From the NCBI RefSeq assembly GCF_910592395.1, contig NC_088325.1:13456109-13520108 (forward strand): a DNA stretch of 64,000 nt, in the 5' to 3' direction. Shown piece after piece: positions 46,818 to 58,849 of this stretch. The notes under the pieces are model-generated. The model searched no databases, was not told where the DNA came from, and saw only the letters and a list, made by a program, of their open reading frames with translations. Positions within the stretch are counted from its first letter, which is position 1. Every line of letters starts with the position of its first letter. Source of the stretch: Lineus longissimus. Lineage: Eukaryota; Nemertea; Pilidiophora; Heteronemertea; Lineidae. Both the position numbers and the translations under genes were made by a program.

Positions 46818-49800
46818 ATGTCCGTCATTCTAATAGACTATAATAACAATCTTCTAATGGACTATCTGAATGACAGTCTAACTCCAAAGGGACTCTCTGG
46901 ACTTAGGGAAAGCTACGGACATGAGCCCTGACATGATATCCTGCAGCCACCATGAGGACAGCCTATCTCATAACTTCAGAAGGATGCCATCACATGGTAA
47001 TATAAACAAATCAATTTCAGTTTTTCAAATGTCCTTGATTTGGTGTAGCCATTGGCCTGATTTTAGAGATCGTGAGCTCTCTGTTGAGGAACAATTTTCC
47101 AACGTTGTCTAAAATTGCAACACCAATTACAGTGCGATTTTCATCAAACTCACAGTGATGATAGTTTGGACCGATCTTAATTAGTAAAACAATAAAATCT
47201 TGCAAAAAGAACTTAAGACAATAAGGAATGTTCATGACCTTATCTGTTACACATTCTACACATGTATTGCTATGCTCTAGATTTTTAAACTTTTCTTGAA
47301 CTAAACAAAATTCTATCAATCTTGATGCATTTCATGGTCACATGGAGTTAGGGCATTATACTTTTCTGGAGTAAGGAACCTATCATCTGTGCAATTCTGA
47401 TGAAAATCGCGTTGTAAGTTAGTATTCTAAAACACCTGGATTTAGAATGAACCGCACTTTAGAGTGTAAATGCACCATAGTGCCACCAAAGCCTGGTTTT
47501 GAGTGCAGCGGTTATGGTTATAGGCTGCTTGGGTTGGTGCAACATTGGTATTGAAACCAAAACCGCAAGGGTGGGGCTAAACCTTGGCTCTGCCTTGATT
47601 TTGGTCTGCATTTTAGCTCCACCCTTTGGCAAGACAACCTAAAACCTCCAGTTCGGTATCAATTCCGAAATCCCAAAAATGACTTGGAAAATGTTCCTCA
47701 ACCGAATTGCCCCTTTGACAAAACTTCTCAAATTCTACAGTCCTTTGCATCCCTCTGCAACTGCTGATTTTCTGAGGATAGAATTAGTCATTGTAATGAA
47801 ATCAGGCATGTCAAGGAGGAACACAGATTTGTGTCTCTTGCTAATCCAATGCAGCGCTCAGAGTGAGAGTCCTGAATGAAGGTTTAATAGAGACGATGTT
47901 TTCGAAAAGTTCTTTGTCTGAAACCTTTAGCACATTTCTTAACCAGCATGAGTTGCCTGCTGTACTACTACAAGATATCAATACGGTCAGCACAATGGTC
48001 CCTTGACATTGAATTATCAACTTCATCATGTGTACCTACATGAACAACCTTAATTTCATGTTGTCTTTTTCCTTTCAGCATGATGAGCCATCCCACAGAA
48101 GGGAGAAGGATGTTGTTGACCCAGCACATCCCATCCATGCTCCCATCGCCGTCAAGTAACAGTACGACGGTTAGTTTGTATTTTGTCACCGTAGGCTTTA
48201 TCGTTTTATCAAAATATCTGATTGAAAGGTGATTTAATGAAAATTCAAATTTTTCTGATGGTGAGAGTGCAAATATTTACAATGCTTATGACAAGCATAG
48301 ATTATTTTAATCTATGTTTGGTTATGACCATGACTTGTGCCATGGTTCAAATTCTTACTCTTTTCAGAGAAGGAATTGAAATTATGGGGGTTGGGTTGTT
48401 TCTGGGTAACAAGGATGCCAATGATAAGGCACACCAGAACCAAAACAAAATAATTTCCAAGCTAAATTTTGTGCTTAAGGTAAGAAGTAACAGCAATTTG
48501 AGGGGGATGAGTAAAATTGTTGGTGGCTATACCTGAGAGGAGCCAACAGCCGCCTTGGGCATATGAGGACCCTGAAATTCTTTTCAGGCAAAAGGTATTT
48601 TTCTGCTTACAAATCACCGAATTCATCAGATATTTGATGGTGGCATGATCCATCACTTTGGACATGGGGTCCATGTGTTGTTGTTTCGCTGACCCCACGA
48701 AACAAGAACACATGTGTCTGATGGAACTGTAGGCCTTTGATACTGTTTCTCAATCTCATCAGTACCACATAATCAACTGACATGGCCTGGGCTTTGATGC
48801 CCTGGACCATACTTCACACTGGCTGGCTCAGTTGCTCAATACATGCGCCTTCATGCTCGAGACAATTGACCAACAGTGATTTGTTGAATTTGAATTTCCT
48901 CCTTCTTGAAATACCATAAAAACTTCTTTCCAATTGAACTAAAACAGTTAGATAAACTCTCACTGTTTTATTGAAAATTTAAAGACTCATTCTTCCCCAG
49001 TGGTCACACAGTGAGCCGTTGTCAAAGCTATGTCATTCGACAATGGTGGCATGCATGCATGTGTTGTTACGGCTGACCAGGGACCCCAAATTGTTGATGA
49101 TGATGTTGTCCATGGATACATCTCCTTGGGCAATAGGTGAGCACAATGGTTCCTTGAAGACAATTTTGGACTTGATACTGAATTGATTGAGAAAAGTGTA
49201 CTTTGAAAACGTCAACTTTTAGACGTTTTAAAGTTTTTGTCCTGTATGAATGTACATGTATTTGTAAATCCTGTATGTAAATATTTTGTAAAATGTCTAA
49301 ATAAAATGAGATCTGGACTCCATGACTTGGCAAAAAGTATGGTTAAGCCAACTTTTAATCTTTGCCCTGTCAAGGTCACCTCTTTTGTCATGCAAATGAC
49401 ATGTCATAACTGCTCCTTTTGTCATGCTAAGTGGCAGCCAGCTCTGTCCAGTGGCCATGACAAATGTGGTTCCTTTGTTATTCAAATTGGTTCCTGCAAA
49501 TCAACAGCAGTGACCAAACCTATTGTTAGCTCACATGACTCACCGGAAGGCATGAACAATAGGTTTTGATACAATAGCTAACTGATGTGTTATAAACATG
49601 GTGAATGTATGAAGAGGTTGAGTCTATTGTGTTTGATCTCAATTTAGCATTGTGTTGCAAGGACACTTATCAGTGTTTCTTTGTGACATCTTGTGAAGAA
49701 GTTGACCACGCCTTAAAGGGATAGTGTTACATCCTATCTCCTGGTCCTCTTCTTGTATTGGGCTTTCGGAGTGGTGCAGTAAAAAAATAATGTACTAGGA

Positions 49801-50000
49801 TCATTGTATAAACTATGATGTACAATGTATTAAGTCATTTCAAACATAAGCACCTGTCACCTGTGTGATGGAGATGGCGACTCCCTCCGATTGCGTAGGT
49901 TTTCTCCCGGTATGCGGGTTTCCTCCTACACTACATTCCAAATCGTCATGTGTTTTCCTTGTAATGTACAATAATAAAATTTTTTTGAAAGAGAAACTTT
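46818..50000. other. Non-coding stretch with traces of the zinc-finger N-terminal module
   Basis: No intact gene. At 48080-48159, after a TTTCAG acceptor, a frame reads REKDVVDPAHPIHAPIAVK and stops. This resembles the VEDPLHPVQ motif in the N-terminal exons of the zinc-finger genes downstream. A dispersed motif with GTAGGTTTTCTCCCGGTATG and GGGTTTCCTCC is at 49897-49926. Confidence 0.35.
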
Positions 50001-50500
50001 TTTTTTCTTATTTACTCTCCTGTTAGGACACCATCACTAGCCGAAACTTTTCACCAGACATCCCTCTACATCGAATGGTTTATCACCACTATGAATCCAC
50101 ATCGGTTTCCATAAAAGGCATGTCCACCACAGAACAGATATTCAAACCCTTGGCTATAGGTACTGTAAGGTTTTGTAGGGTATTCGTAGGTGATGATCAC
50201 ATTCACCTGAGTTCCCATTGAATGGTTTATCACCAGTAAGAACCCTGGCTAACACTAACAGAAGCCCAAGGCTGCTGCTAAAAAAATTACCCTTGGCTAA
50301 GGTACTGTTAGGTATTTGTAGGGTATTGTAATGAGGGTATAATTTGGCCGGGCCCTACTAAAAAAGAATTACCCTTGGCTGGGGTACTGTAAGGTATTTG
50401 TAGGGTATTCTGAGGTGATGATCACATTCACCTGAGTTCCCATTGAATGGTTTATCACCAGTATGAATCCTGGCTAACAGAAGCCCAAGGCTGGGACCCC
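50001..50500 (-). pseudogene. Scattered zinc-finger linker relics
   Basis: On the minus strand, ACTGGTGATAAACCATTCAA (TGDKPF) followed by TGGGAACTCAGGTGAATG recurs at about 50210 and 50431, with a variant near 50074. These match the 64-bp repeat at 40625. Between them are repeats of GGTACTGTAAGGTATTTGTA and GGGTATT. No frame survives. Confidence 0.5.
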
Positions 50501-51561
50501 CCCGGACCCCCTTGCCCTTCACAAATCCTACAAGGGGTCATCCCTTTTTAACAAAAATTAAAACTGTAAACTACTGGTAACCAAGGCCACACGTGCGCAT
50601 TCGTATTTCCCGCGTATAGGAACCCAAACGCTATTGGTGACGTCACCTGTTATTACTGGAAGAACTCCGACATCCCTTAATGTGTACATTGATGATATAA
50701 CAAATCGCGATTTTTGAATTTGGAATCCGGAACAGGCCGAAGTACCATATATTGGTCTCAGGTGATTATTTTTAATACCTGTTATATCAACTATCCTGTA
50801 TCAACCTCTATTGGATGAGCGTTATCTAACATTTTGGTTTTCCCTTCTTTAGTTTATTGAAATTATCATCTACCTTTGTAGGAAATTGGGAGGCCCAACG
50901 TCACGTGTTCGTGGTGACTCGATCAATGTATATAGACCAATTTTGTGATATATTCTACTCAAATCTTTTTCAAATTTATGATAAATACAACTACAGAAGG
51001 GGAAATAATCCTATTCCGATGTTAGCTAGAGGTAGAAGACATATTCCTTCCCATCTTAGATGCTGCTTCTCTGGAAAAATTCTGCTGAAAAAGAAGAAAT
51101 CTGGTCATAATGCACTAAAATTTTTGTACTGGTTTACATACTACTACATTACATACACTATACAGGGTGTTCCAAAAAACCAAATATGCCGGGCACTAAC
51201 TCACTAGTATCAGACAAAAGACAATTTCACAACAGTCCAAAATTTCTTTCGGCGTTGACCAGTCATGAGCTTCACCTGGACAAAGGGTCACCGTGGCTTA
51301 TGGGTTTGTCCAAAGTAACCTTATCCGCGCTGAGTCCTTATGAATGATGTGTTCTGAGACTGAGTAGTGTGCGCATTTCTTTGTGTTGGCTCTGATTTGT
51401 CTTTGTTGAAACCGTCATTTAGGCCATTAGGAAGCCATTAAATGGCCCAACGATCCGGCAGCTAAGTAGCATCGTTATTTATCGGTTTTTAGCTCACCTG
51501 TATTAGTGTATATAAACAACTTCAATTCACTTCAGTTCACTAATGACTAAGTTATTTTGCA
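50501..51561. other. 5' flank of the zinc-finger gene
   Basis: No coding sequence seen. A splice acceptor (TTTTGCAG at 51555-51562) shows the zinc-finger gene has a non-coding exon further upstream, probably in this interval. The 116-residue frame at 50857-51207 has no domain character. Confidence 0.4.
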
Positions 51562-51605
51562 GGGTCCTCGAGAAAACGAGTGCAGATTGTGAATGAAAGA
51601 AAGAA

Positions 51606-52612
51606 ATGGAGGATACTATAGACAATTGTGTTCACATCAAGACTGAGCCAGCCGATGAGGAATTTGAACCACAGAATACTGGACAAGATTGTGGCCAGTA
51701 TTCTGAGAGAGAACCAGTTCTGTCCATTGAGACACAAAACTGTGGTGATTTCAGTTCAAATGTAGGATATATCAAAACTGAGTCAAGTGAACAAAACTTC
51801 CATCATGTTGACAGAATAGATATGAATGAAAAAGAGGACTGTCCTGACCTTGATGTGGCAAAGATTAAATCTGAGTCTGATGAGGAGTTAGCACTAAAAG
51901 ATGAGCCTGATTCATCTCCTTATACAAGCCAACCAGAGGATGATGTGGGTTTGTTTTTAGATCGAGATGCTGGTCACTGGGCACCCACGACACAAGGGGA
52001 TGGTGTTGGATTGCCTTCTGATGGAGATGCTAGTCACTGGGAGGAGCTCAAACTCAAAGATGAGCCGATATCACCACCCAGGCCAGTGCAAGAGAGTCTA
52101 ATACCAGCAACTGGGAATCGCGGTCTGTTGAGAATAGATGTTGAGGATCCGCTCCATCCTGTTCAAAGTGGGATAGTCAAGCAGGAACCTGAAGAAGAGG
52201 TGGAACTGGATGATCAGAAAGCTCTTAATTTTGATGTGGCGAATGTTAAGCATGAGGTAAGTGAATGGTCATATTGTAGTAAGGATTTGACCACAACAAT
52301 CGACAGCACCCACATGCTCGGCTTCAGATAGAAGCTTAATGTAATGTACAGAGCTCTTTGGATCTCATGAACTGAGTATGTCCTTGAAAAAATTGATTGA
52401 TTTTAACTTGATATTTCAGTTTAAAGACATTAATCCCAAATTCGGAGGACAAATTCACAACCACAGGCCGAGATAAGACATTTAAGATCCCTTTTATGTT
52501 TAGCGAGCCTAGTATAATTAGTATTCTAATGTTTACTCTCTATTTCAGCCATTGTCTGCTTCATGTACTGGCCAATTAAAGAGTTCTTGTGAAGCTGGAG
52601 GAAAAAACATCG
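51606..52612 (+). CDS. Shared N-terminal exons of the zinc-finger gene
   Basis: Exons 51606-52256 and 52549-52612 code 238 residues plus one base (phase 1). The sequence is acidic and without a known folded domain. It holds at least seven psi-K-x-E matches, the SUMO-acceptor consensus: IKTE twice, IKSE, LKDE twice, VKQE, VKHE. A short repeat VGL-x2-DxDAxHW occurs twice, and a block RGLLRIDVEDPLHPVQ is also present in the second zinc-finger gene at 62491. The start ATG is the first after an acceptor at 51562. There is no stop before the second donor, so the exons must continue into one of the zinc-finger exons downstream, all five of which begin in the matching phase. Likely a nuclear DNA-binding regulator controlled by SUMO; function is inferred. 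Confidence 0.85.
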
Positions 52613-53348
52613 GTGAGTAGATTTACATCAAATATAGACAGGGCTTTCGAACTTCTCTTGATCTTGGCCCACTGTTTTAAAAAGGTATCTGATGTTAAGT
52701 TATTTGCGTGAAAAACACGCCATCTCGGGACTTTTTAACTTCTATAAGCAGCCTGGAGCCTATAGGATTGAAATAGACTGCCCTCATATCATTTTATCCA
52801 TTCTGCATTTATTTGTATACTCTAGTTTCACCCATGTAAGACCGCTTCTTAAATTACCACAAAATTGATGCAAAGGCCTAGCAGAAAACTTTGACAACAT
52901 GACAATTTGACAGATTTGAGTCGCCAACAAATTGTCAATCCAAATTGAACATGTCGAATGGCACGAACGACCAGGTACACGTTTTGTGGCCTGATTTGAA
53001 TATTTAGAAACGGTCTTATATCAGTGAAGCTAGAGAAGGTAACATTTGTAATAACCATATTTTTTGATTTGGCGAGTGTTTTTACATTTTGTTGATTAGT
53101 ACTATAGACGTGGACAATTGATAGCGGGGCTACGTTATATTACGTCGTCTTTCACATGTAAATTCCAATTTCCAATTCCATTTTTTCGGAATCATTGGAT
53201 CCCATCTGTCCATTACCCGTAAAAAATGTTAAAACATTTATGGTATCAGAAGTCTTTTTGGGCTCTTTCGTTGGTATCTTAGAATTTCTGTAATATGACC
53301 CGCTATCAACAGGCCATGTCTATAAGGTACATTCATGACTTGTACATT

Positions 53349-53528
53349 TACAGTGGAACTTCCCTTAGTGGACACCTCTCTAATAGGACACCTCTCTAAT
53401 AAGGACATTAGTTTTGGTCCCAAAGTAGTTGTTTCCATTCAATTTGACCTCTCTTATCAGGGCCACTCTCTATTCAGGACAGCACATGTCAGTCCCGAGG
53501 GTGTCCCTAATAGAGAGGTTCCACTGTA
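53349..53528. mobile_element. TACAGTGG MITE, copy 2 (most complete)
   Basis: Terminal repeats TACAGTGGAACTTCCC and AGAGAGGTTCCACTGTA, interior as in the 10573 copy. Inserted in the intron between the shared exons and the first zinc-finger cassette. Confidence 0.8.
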
Positions 53529-54104
53529 GTTACATTACGTGCACTACAGCCATACTGTCATTTGAAATAACTGTCCAATGCTCAGTCTGCTGAGTTGATG
53601 TATGGGGAATGCTTGTTGCGAGAGGGACCATTAAAGCTTACTTTAAGGACAGTCGCCGATCTATCACTCGAATGGATTTGAACGACTTCAAAATGACAAC
53701 TGCCGCAGTGTCATCGGAAAAGTATATCGGACAATAAGGAATTAGCCGAGGCAGAGGTCATCGCCAATTGGCTGTGAGATTCTTTGTCTATAATGGAATA
53801 ATGGTTACCATTCAAATGTTACTGTTAGCAGAATATCTCCAGGAAGGACCATCTCATAAAAACGTATCTCCCCAAACTGACAAACTCGCTGGCAGAGTCT
53901 TGACGCCTCTAACCTCACATGAAGATTTGAAGGCTGGTCGAGATTCACTTGGAAGGATGAACCTCTAGCTTGCATCTCATTCTAACAAGTCTAATCCCAC
54001 CTCTATGATAGGCAGTCTTGCATTTGTCAGGAAATTTACAATCTCTGAGCCTTGTACTGAGAGTGACAGAGGATGATTTTAGCTCTAATTCTGGACTAAA
54101 AAGC

Positions 54105-54330
54105 TGTTTACTCGTGACCAGTGACCAGTGTGATAAAGCATTCAGGTGTAGCAGTTAGTTGAGTGGACACAAGGATGCTTATCATTGAGAAACTAATTGC
54201 TCACTCCATCTTCAGCTTCTTTAACCGCAGCATGGATCAATATCCTCGAAGGAGTACCACCCTGCATCAGCACATCTCCGCGCAGACGGATTACCGCTAC
54301 CGAAGAAACATATGCTAATAAATATTTTGT
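54105..54330 (+). pseudogene. Relic zinc-finger unit upstream of the first cassette
   Basis: GACCAGTGTGATAAAGCATT at 54117 reads DQCDKAF, and further on TTLHQH is recognisable, but frames shift and stops intervene. It lies in the intron before the first intact array exon. Confidence 0.5.
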
Positions 54331-54374
54331 TTCATTTCGCAGGTTAAGTTTTTTACACACACATCTGTTTTCAG

Positions 54375-54994
54375 TTTCAGACGCATCATTGTACCAGCAT
54401 GATATCTTTGAAGGTCTTCGTCCCTTACAGAGCGCTTCGACCAAAAGCCCAGGTGAGGCTACAGTTCACAGTCACACAGGTGGAAAGCGCTTCAAGTGTG
54501 ACCAGTGTGATGAAGCATTTGCATGGACACAGGAGTATAAAAAGCATCGGCGTTTTCATCCAGGAGGAAAAACATTTAAATGTGGCTCTTGTGATAAAAT
54601 ATTTGATCACAAAAGTTGGCTAATTGTACACGAACGTGTTCATACCGGTGAAAGGCCATTTGCATGTAGTCAATGTGATCTAGTGTTTTCACTGAAAGGT
54701 CAACTTGCTCAGCATCGAAGGACGATTCATCCGACAGTGAAACATTTCAAGTGTGACAAGTGCGATAAATCGTTTAGATTTTGGAATGAACTAACGATGC
54801 ATGTGGGGTTTCATTCTGGAGGCACAACATTCCAATGTCACTTTTGTAATCAAATATTCTCAAATGAAAGTGACCTCATTGTTCATAAGCACGTCCACTC
54901 GGGTGATCGAGAAAGACCATTTGCCTGTAACTGGTGCGATAAAACATTCAAGAACAATAGTCTCCTTGTTAGGCATCAGCATCGTCATTCTTAA
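54375..54994 (+). CDS. Zinc-finger cassette 1: six C2H2 fingers, terminal exon
   Basis: The acceptor is TTTTCAG at 54374 or, six bases on and also in phase, TTTCAG at 54380. It joins the shared exons in phase to give 444 aa. It starts DASLYQHDIFEGL, a lead-in also found in the other cassettes, then six fingers, beginning FKCDQCDEAFAWTQEYKKH and ending FACNWCDKTFKNNSLLVRH. The stop is TAA at 54992-54994. The same frame continues past it with another finger-like stretch (FECDQCDKVFTTKAFLTIH) to a second stop, so this array has probably been shortened by a nonsense change. It is the most divergent of cassettes 1-4. Its polyadenylation signal would be AATAAA at 56181. Confidence 0.85.
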
Positions 54995-56090
54995 GCTTCA
55001 TATACACCATTTGAATGCGACCAGTGTGATAAAGTATTTACAACTAAAGCTTTTCTTACCATACATCAGTGGAATCATACTAGAGAAAAGCTGTTCAAAT
55101 ATGTTTGATCTGAATGATAAGATATGTACAGTTAAAGAGACAAGTAGTCTTATGGTGCAACAGCCTGTGCATATATATATACAAGAGAAAAAACATTTCG
55201 ATGTGAAAATTGTAATAAAACTTTCAACACTAAATGTACTCTTGCTACACATACAAATACCTGTATTCATTCAGTAGTGAGACCATCCCCTTTGACCAGT
55301 GTGATCAAGTCTTTCAATAGAAATGTGCTTTGTTGATTGAGCATGAGCTTATTCATACAGGAGAAAGACCATTCAAGTGTGATCAGTGTGATAAAACATT
55401 TAAGAGACGAAATCATCTCAAAATACATCAGCGTATTCATACAGAAGAAATTCTTGTAGTGGCTGTAATGAAGCATCTGCAGGCCAAAGTCAAGTTGTTC
55501 TTTCAATAGAAATGTGCTTTGTTGATTGAGCATGGGCCTATTCATACAGGAGAAAGACCATTCAAGTGTGATCAGTGTGATAAAACATTTAAGAGACGAA
55601 ATCATCTCAAAATACATCAGCGTATTCATACAGAAGAAATCCTTGTAGTGGCTGTAATGAAGCATCTGCAGGCCAAAGTCAAGTTGTTCTTTCAATAGAA
55701 ATGTGCTTTGTTGATTGAGCATGGGCCTATTCATACAGGAGAAAGACCATTCAAGTGTGATCAGTGTGATAAAACATTTAAGAGACGAAATCATCTCAAA
55801 ATACATCAGCGTATTCATACAGAAGAAATTCTTGTAGTGGCTGTAATGAAGCATCTGCAGGCCAAAGTCAAGTTGTTCTTTCAATAGAAATGTGCTTTGT
55901 TGATTGAGCATGGGCCTATTCATACAGGAGAAAGACCATTCAAGTGTGATCAGTGTGATAAAACATTTAAGAGACGAAATCATCTCAAAATACATCCGCG
56001 TATTCACACAGAAGAAATCCTTGTAGTGGCTGTAATGAAGCATCTGCAGGCCAAAGTCAAATTGTTCTCTCTCACATCAACATGACTAAC
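54995..56090 (+). pseudogene. Decaying zinc fingers with four 189-bp repeats
   Basis: After the cassette 1 stop, finger sequence continues in broken frames (ECDQCDKVF, RCENCNKTF). From about 55315 to 56070 there are four nearly identical 189-bp units. Each has one good finger [19 protein letters not shown] and a frameshifted second one (CSGCNEAS), and each of the first three ends in TAG. Because 189 is a multiple of 3, the minus strand shows a 258-residue open frame, which is an antisense by-product. The stretch may be 3' UTR of cassette 1. Confidence 0.8.
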
Positions 56091-56180
56091 AGGCCCTTCT
56101 ACTGGTGCTGTGTTATGCAACACTTGATAAACCTGTGTACTCAGTTCCAATAAGTTTCTGTAACTTCACTTATTTTCTGT

Positions 56181-56186
56181 AATAAA
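56181..56186 (+). terminator. Polyadenylation signal of cassette 1
   Basis: AATAAA after the decayed finger region and before cassette 2. Confidence 0.5.
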
Positions 56187-56458
56187 TATTTTTGACAAAA
56201 TATTAATCTCATCTTGATTTTCTTCAGAGAGTGGAAGAGCACCTTGAAGCGCCATATTAACCAGGAGCCATAACCATTGGTTCATAGGAGATGGTCCACA
56301 AAATGTTTTCGTCATTCAATTTTGAATTGTTCAGTAGCCCTGCATCAGACAACCCAGTAGAAATGGATCGGTCGGGAGACTTCAGGAATATTGTCTGGAG
56401 CCTAGTTACATTTTGTGGCTTGTTTACCTACAAGTTCTTTATATATCCTTGTTTTTAG

Positions 56459-57330
56459 TTGCAGAAACATCATTGGACCTTAAGAGTCTTCAAGACTTGA
56501 ACAGCTCTTCAACAAAAAAACAGATGAAAGTTACACCTAAGGGTCAGGAACGTACTCAGACAAAAGTGAAACAGTTCAAGTGTGACCAGTGTGATGAAGC
56601 ATTTGCGTGTTTCGTCAAGTATAAAATGCATCGGAAACGTCATCAACAAGGAATAAAATGTCACTCCTGTGATAAAATATTCCAGTGTCGTAGTAAGTGT
56701 ATTCAACATGAGGGTATTCACACTGGTGAACGGCCGTTTAAATGTGACCAGTGCGACAAGACATTCACTTGGCAAAGTGCACTTACTGTGCATAAACGCA
56801 ATCATACAGGAGAAGGACTATTTGCTTGTAGCCAGTGTGGTCTAACATTTGCATGCGACACTGATCTTACTGATCATCAACGCATTGTTTCAACCGGAAA
56901 AACATTCAAGTGCAACAAGTGTGATAAAACATACAGATTATGGAATGAACTAACCATGCATTTGAGCTCTCATGCAGGAGAAACAATGTTCAAATGTAAT
57001 TTTTGTAATAAGACATTTGCAAATGAGAGTGACCTCACAGAACACAAACATGTTCACAAAGGAGATCGAGAAAAACCATTTGCTTGTGAACTGTGTGGAA
57101 AGGCATTTAATATGCGAGGCGCTCTCACAGCACATCGGCGTATTCATACTGGAGAAAAACCTTTTAAATGTGATCTTTGTTTCAAAGCATTTAATCAGAA
57201 AAATATTCTCACTGAACATAGACGTATTCATACAGGAGAAAAACCTTACAAATGTGACCTGTGTCACAAAGCATACATGGGCAAGGGTCATCTTCGCAGA
57301 CATACACTTGATAAACATACTTGTGATTGA
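56459..57330 (+). CDS. Zinc-finger cassette 2: nine C2H2 fingers, terminal exon
   Basis: The acceptor is GTTTTTAG at 56458, or TTGCAG at 56464, both in phase. It joins the shared exons to give 528 aa. The lead-in is ETSLDLKSLQDLNSSS, then a basic linker and nine fingers ending YKCDLCHKAYMGKGHLRRH and HTCD stop. Finger 4 has lost its last histidine (HQRIV where cassettes 3 and 4 have HQRIH), so it may not hold zinc normally. Most of the exon is near-identical to cassettes 3 and 4. Confidence 0.88.
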
Positions 57331-57493
57331 TTGAGAAATTGGCTCAAGACCTCTTCACATGTACCACGTGTTCTTCAAGGAACTTTGCCAGAAGAGATAG
57401 AGAATTTTCCTTGCAATGTCGTCTGTATAGATACTCAAGAATGGACACTTGGCAACCCAGTTATCAGAATTTGTGAACTCCTCATTTATTTGG

Positions 57494-57499
57494 AATAAA
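57494..57499 (+). terminator. Polyadenylation signal of cassette 2
   Basis: AATAAA 164 bp past the cassette 2 stop. The surrounding sequence is repeated after cassettes 3 and 4. Confidence 0.65.
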
Positions 57500-57712
57500 A
57501 ATTATGATGAATATTAATATCTGTTTCGTTTTTCTATAGAGAGAGGAAGAGTTCCTTGGTGCCAGAGTGCGGCTGGTGAATTGGAGCAATAATCGTCATG
57601 CATCAGACGAAGACAACGACAGATTGGGTCTCGTCATTGGATGTTTATTGTCCGAAGCCTTAGTGTCAATTTGTGTGTAAGGCAAGGTCTTAGTTCTCTG
57701 TATCTTTTTTAG

Positions 57713-58680
57713 TTGCAGACACATCATTGAGCCAACATGATGCCCTTAAGAGTCTTCATGACTTGAACAGCTCTTCAACAAAAAAACAGATCAAAGTTAC
57801 ACCTAAGGGTCAGGAACGTACTCAGACAAAAGTGAAACAGTTCAAGTGTGACCAGTGTGATGAAGCATTTGCGTGTTTCGTCCAGTATAAAAAGCATCGG
57901 AAACGTCATCAACAAGGAATAAAATGTCACTCCTGTGATAAAATATTCCAGTGTCGTAGTCAGTGTATTCAACATGAGCGTGTTCACACTGGTGAACGTC
58001 CGTTCAAATGTGTCCAGTGTGACAAGTCATTCATTTGCCAAGGTTCACTTAATGTGCATAAACGTAGTCATACAGGAGAAGGAATATTTGCTTGTAGCCA
58101 GTGTGGTCTAGCATTTGCATGCGACACTGATCTTACTGATCATCAACGCATTCATTCAACGGGAAAAACATTCAAGTGCAACAAGTGTGATAAAACGTAC
58201 AGATTTTGGAATGAACTAACCATGCATTTGAGCTCTCATGCAGGAGAAACAATGTTCAAATGTTATTTTTGTAATAAGACATTTGCAAATGAGAGTGACC
58301 TCACAGAACACAAACATGTTCACAAAGGAGATCGAGAAAAACCATTTGCTTGTGAACTGTGTGGAAAGGCATTTGATATGCGATGCGCTCTCACAGCACA
58401 TCGGCGTATTCATACTGGAGAAAAACCTTTTAAATGTGATCTTTGTTTCAAAGGATTTAATCAGAAAAATATTCTCAATAAACATCTGCGTATTCATACT
58501 AGAGAAAAACCTTTTAAATGTGATTGTTGTTCCAAAGAATTTAATCAGAAAAATATTCTCATTAAACACAGACGAATTCATACTAGGGAAAAACCTTACA
58601 AATGTGACCAGTGTCACAAAGCATACATGGGCAAGGGTCATCTTCGCAGACATACACTTGATAAACATACTTGTGATTGA
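57713..58680 (+). CDS. Zinc-finger cassette 3: ten C2H2 fingers, terminal exon
   Basis: The acceptor is TTTTTTAG at 57712 or TTGCAG at 57718. It joins the shared exons to give 560 aa. The lead-in is DTSLSQHDALKSLHDLNSSS, then ten fingers. It has one more finger (84 bp) than cassettes 2 and 4, from duplication of the FNQKNIL finger near the end (FNQKNILNKH, FNQKNILIKH). Finger 3 (FICQGSLNVH) and finger 7 (FDMRCALTAH) differ from the sister cassettes at DNA-contact positions. Confidence 0.88.
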
Positions 58681-58843
58681 TTGAGAAGTTGGCTCAAGAC
58701 CTCTTCACGTGCACCACGTGTTCTTCGAGGAACTTTGCCAGAAGAGATAGAGAATTTTCCTTGCAATGTCGTCTGTATAGATACTCAAGAATGGACACTT
58801 GGCAACCCAGTTATCAGAATTTGTGAACTCCTCATTTATTTGG

Positions 58844-58849
58844 AATAAA
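58844..58849 (+). terminator. Polyadenylation signal of cassette 3
   Basis: AATAAA 164 bp past the stop, the same spacing as after cassette 2. Confidence 0.65.

Noticed and set aside
51165-51181. Mariner-type end CAGGGTGTTCCAAAAAA
   Set aside because: No matching second end found nearby, so an element cannot be delimited.
55267-56043. 258-residue minus-strand open frame
   Set aside because: It is the antisense of four 189-bp zinc-finger repeats; the repeat length, divisible by three, keeps it open.
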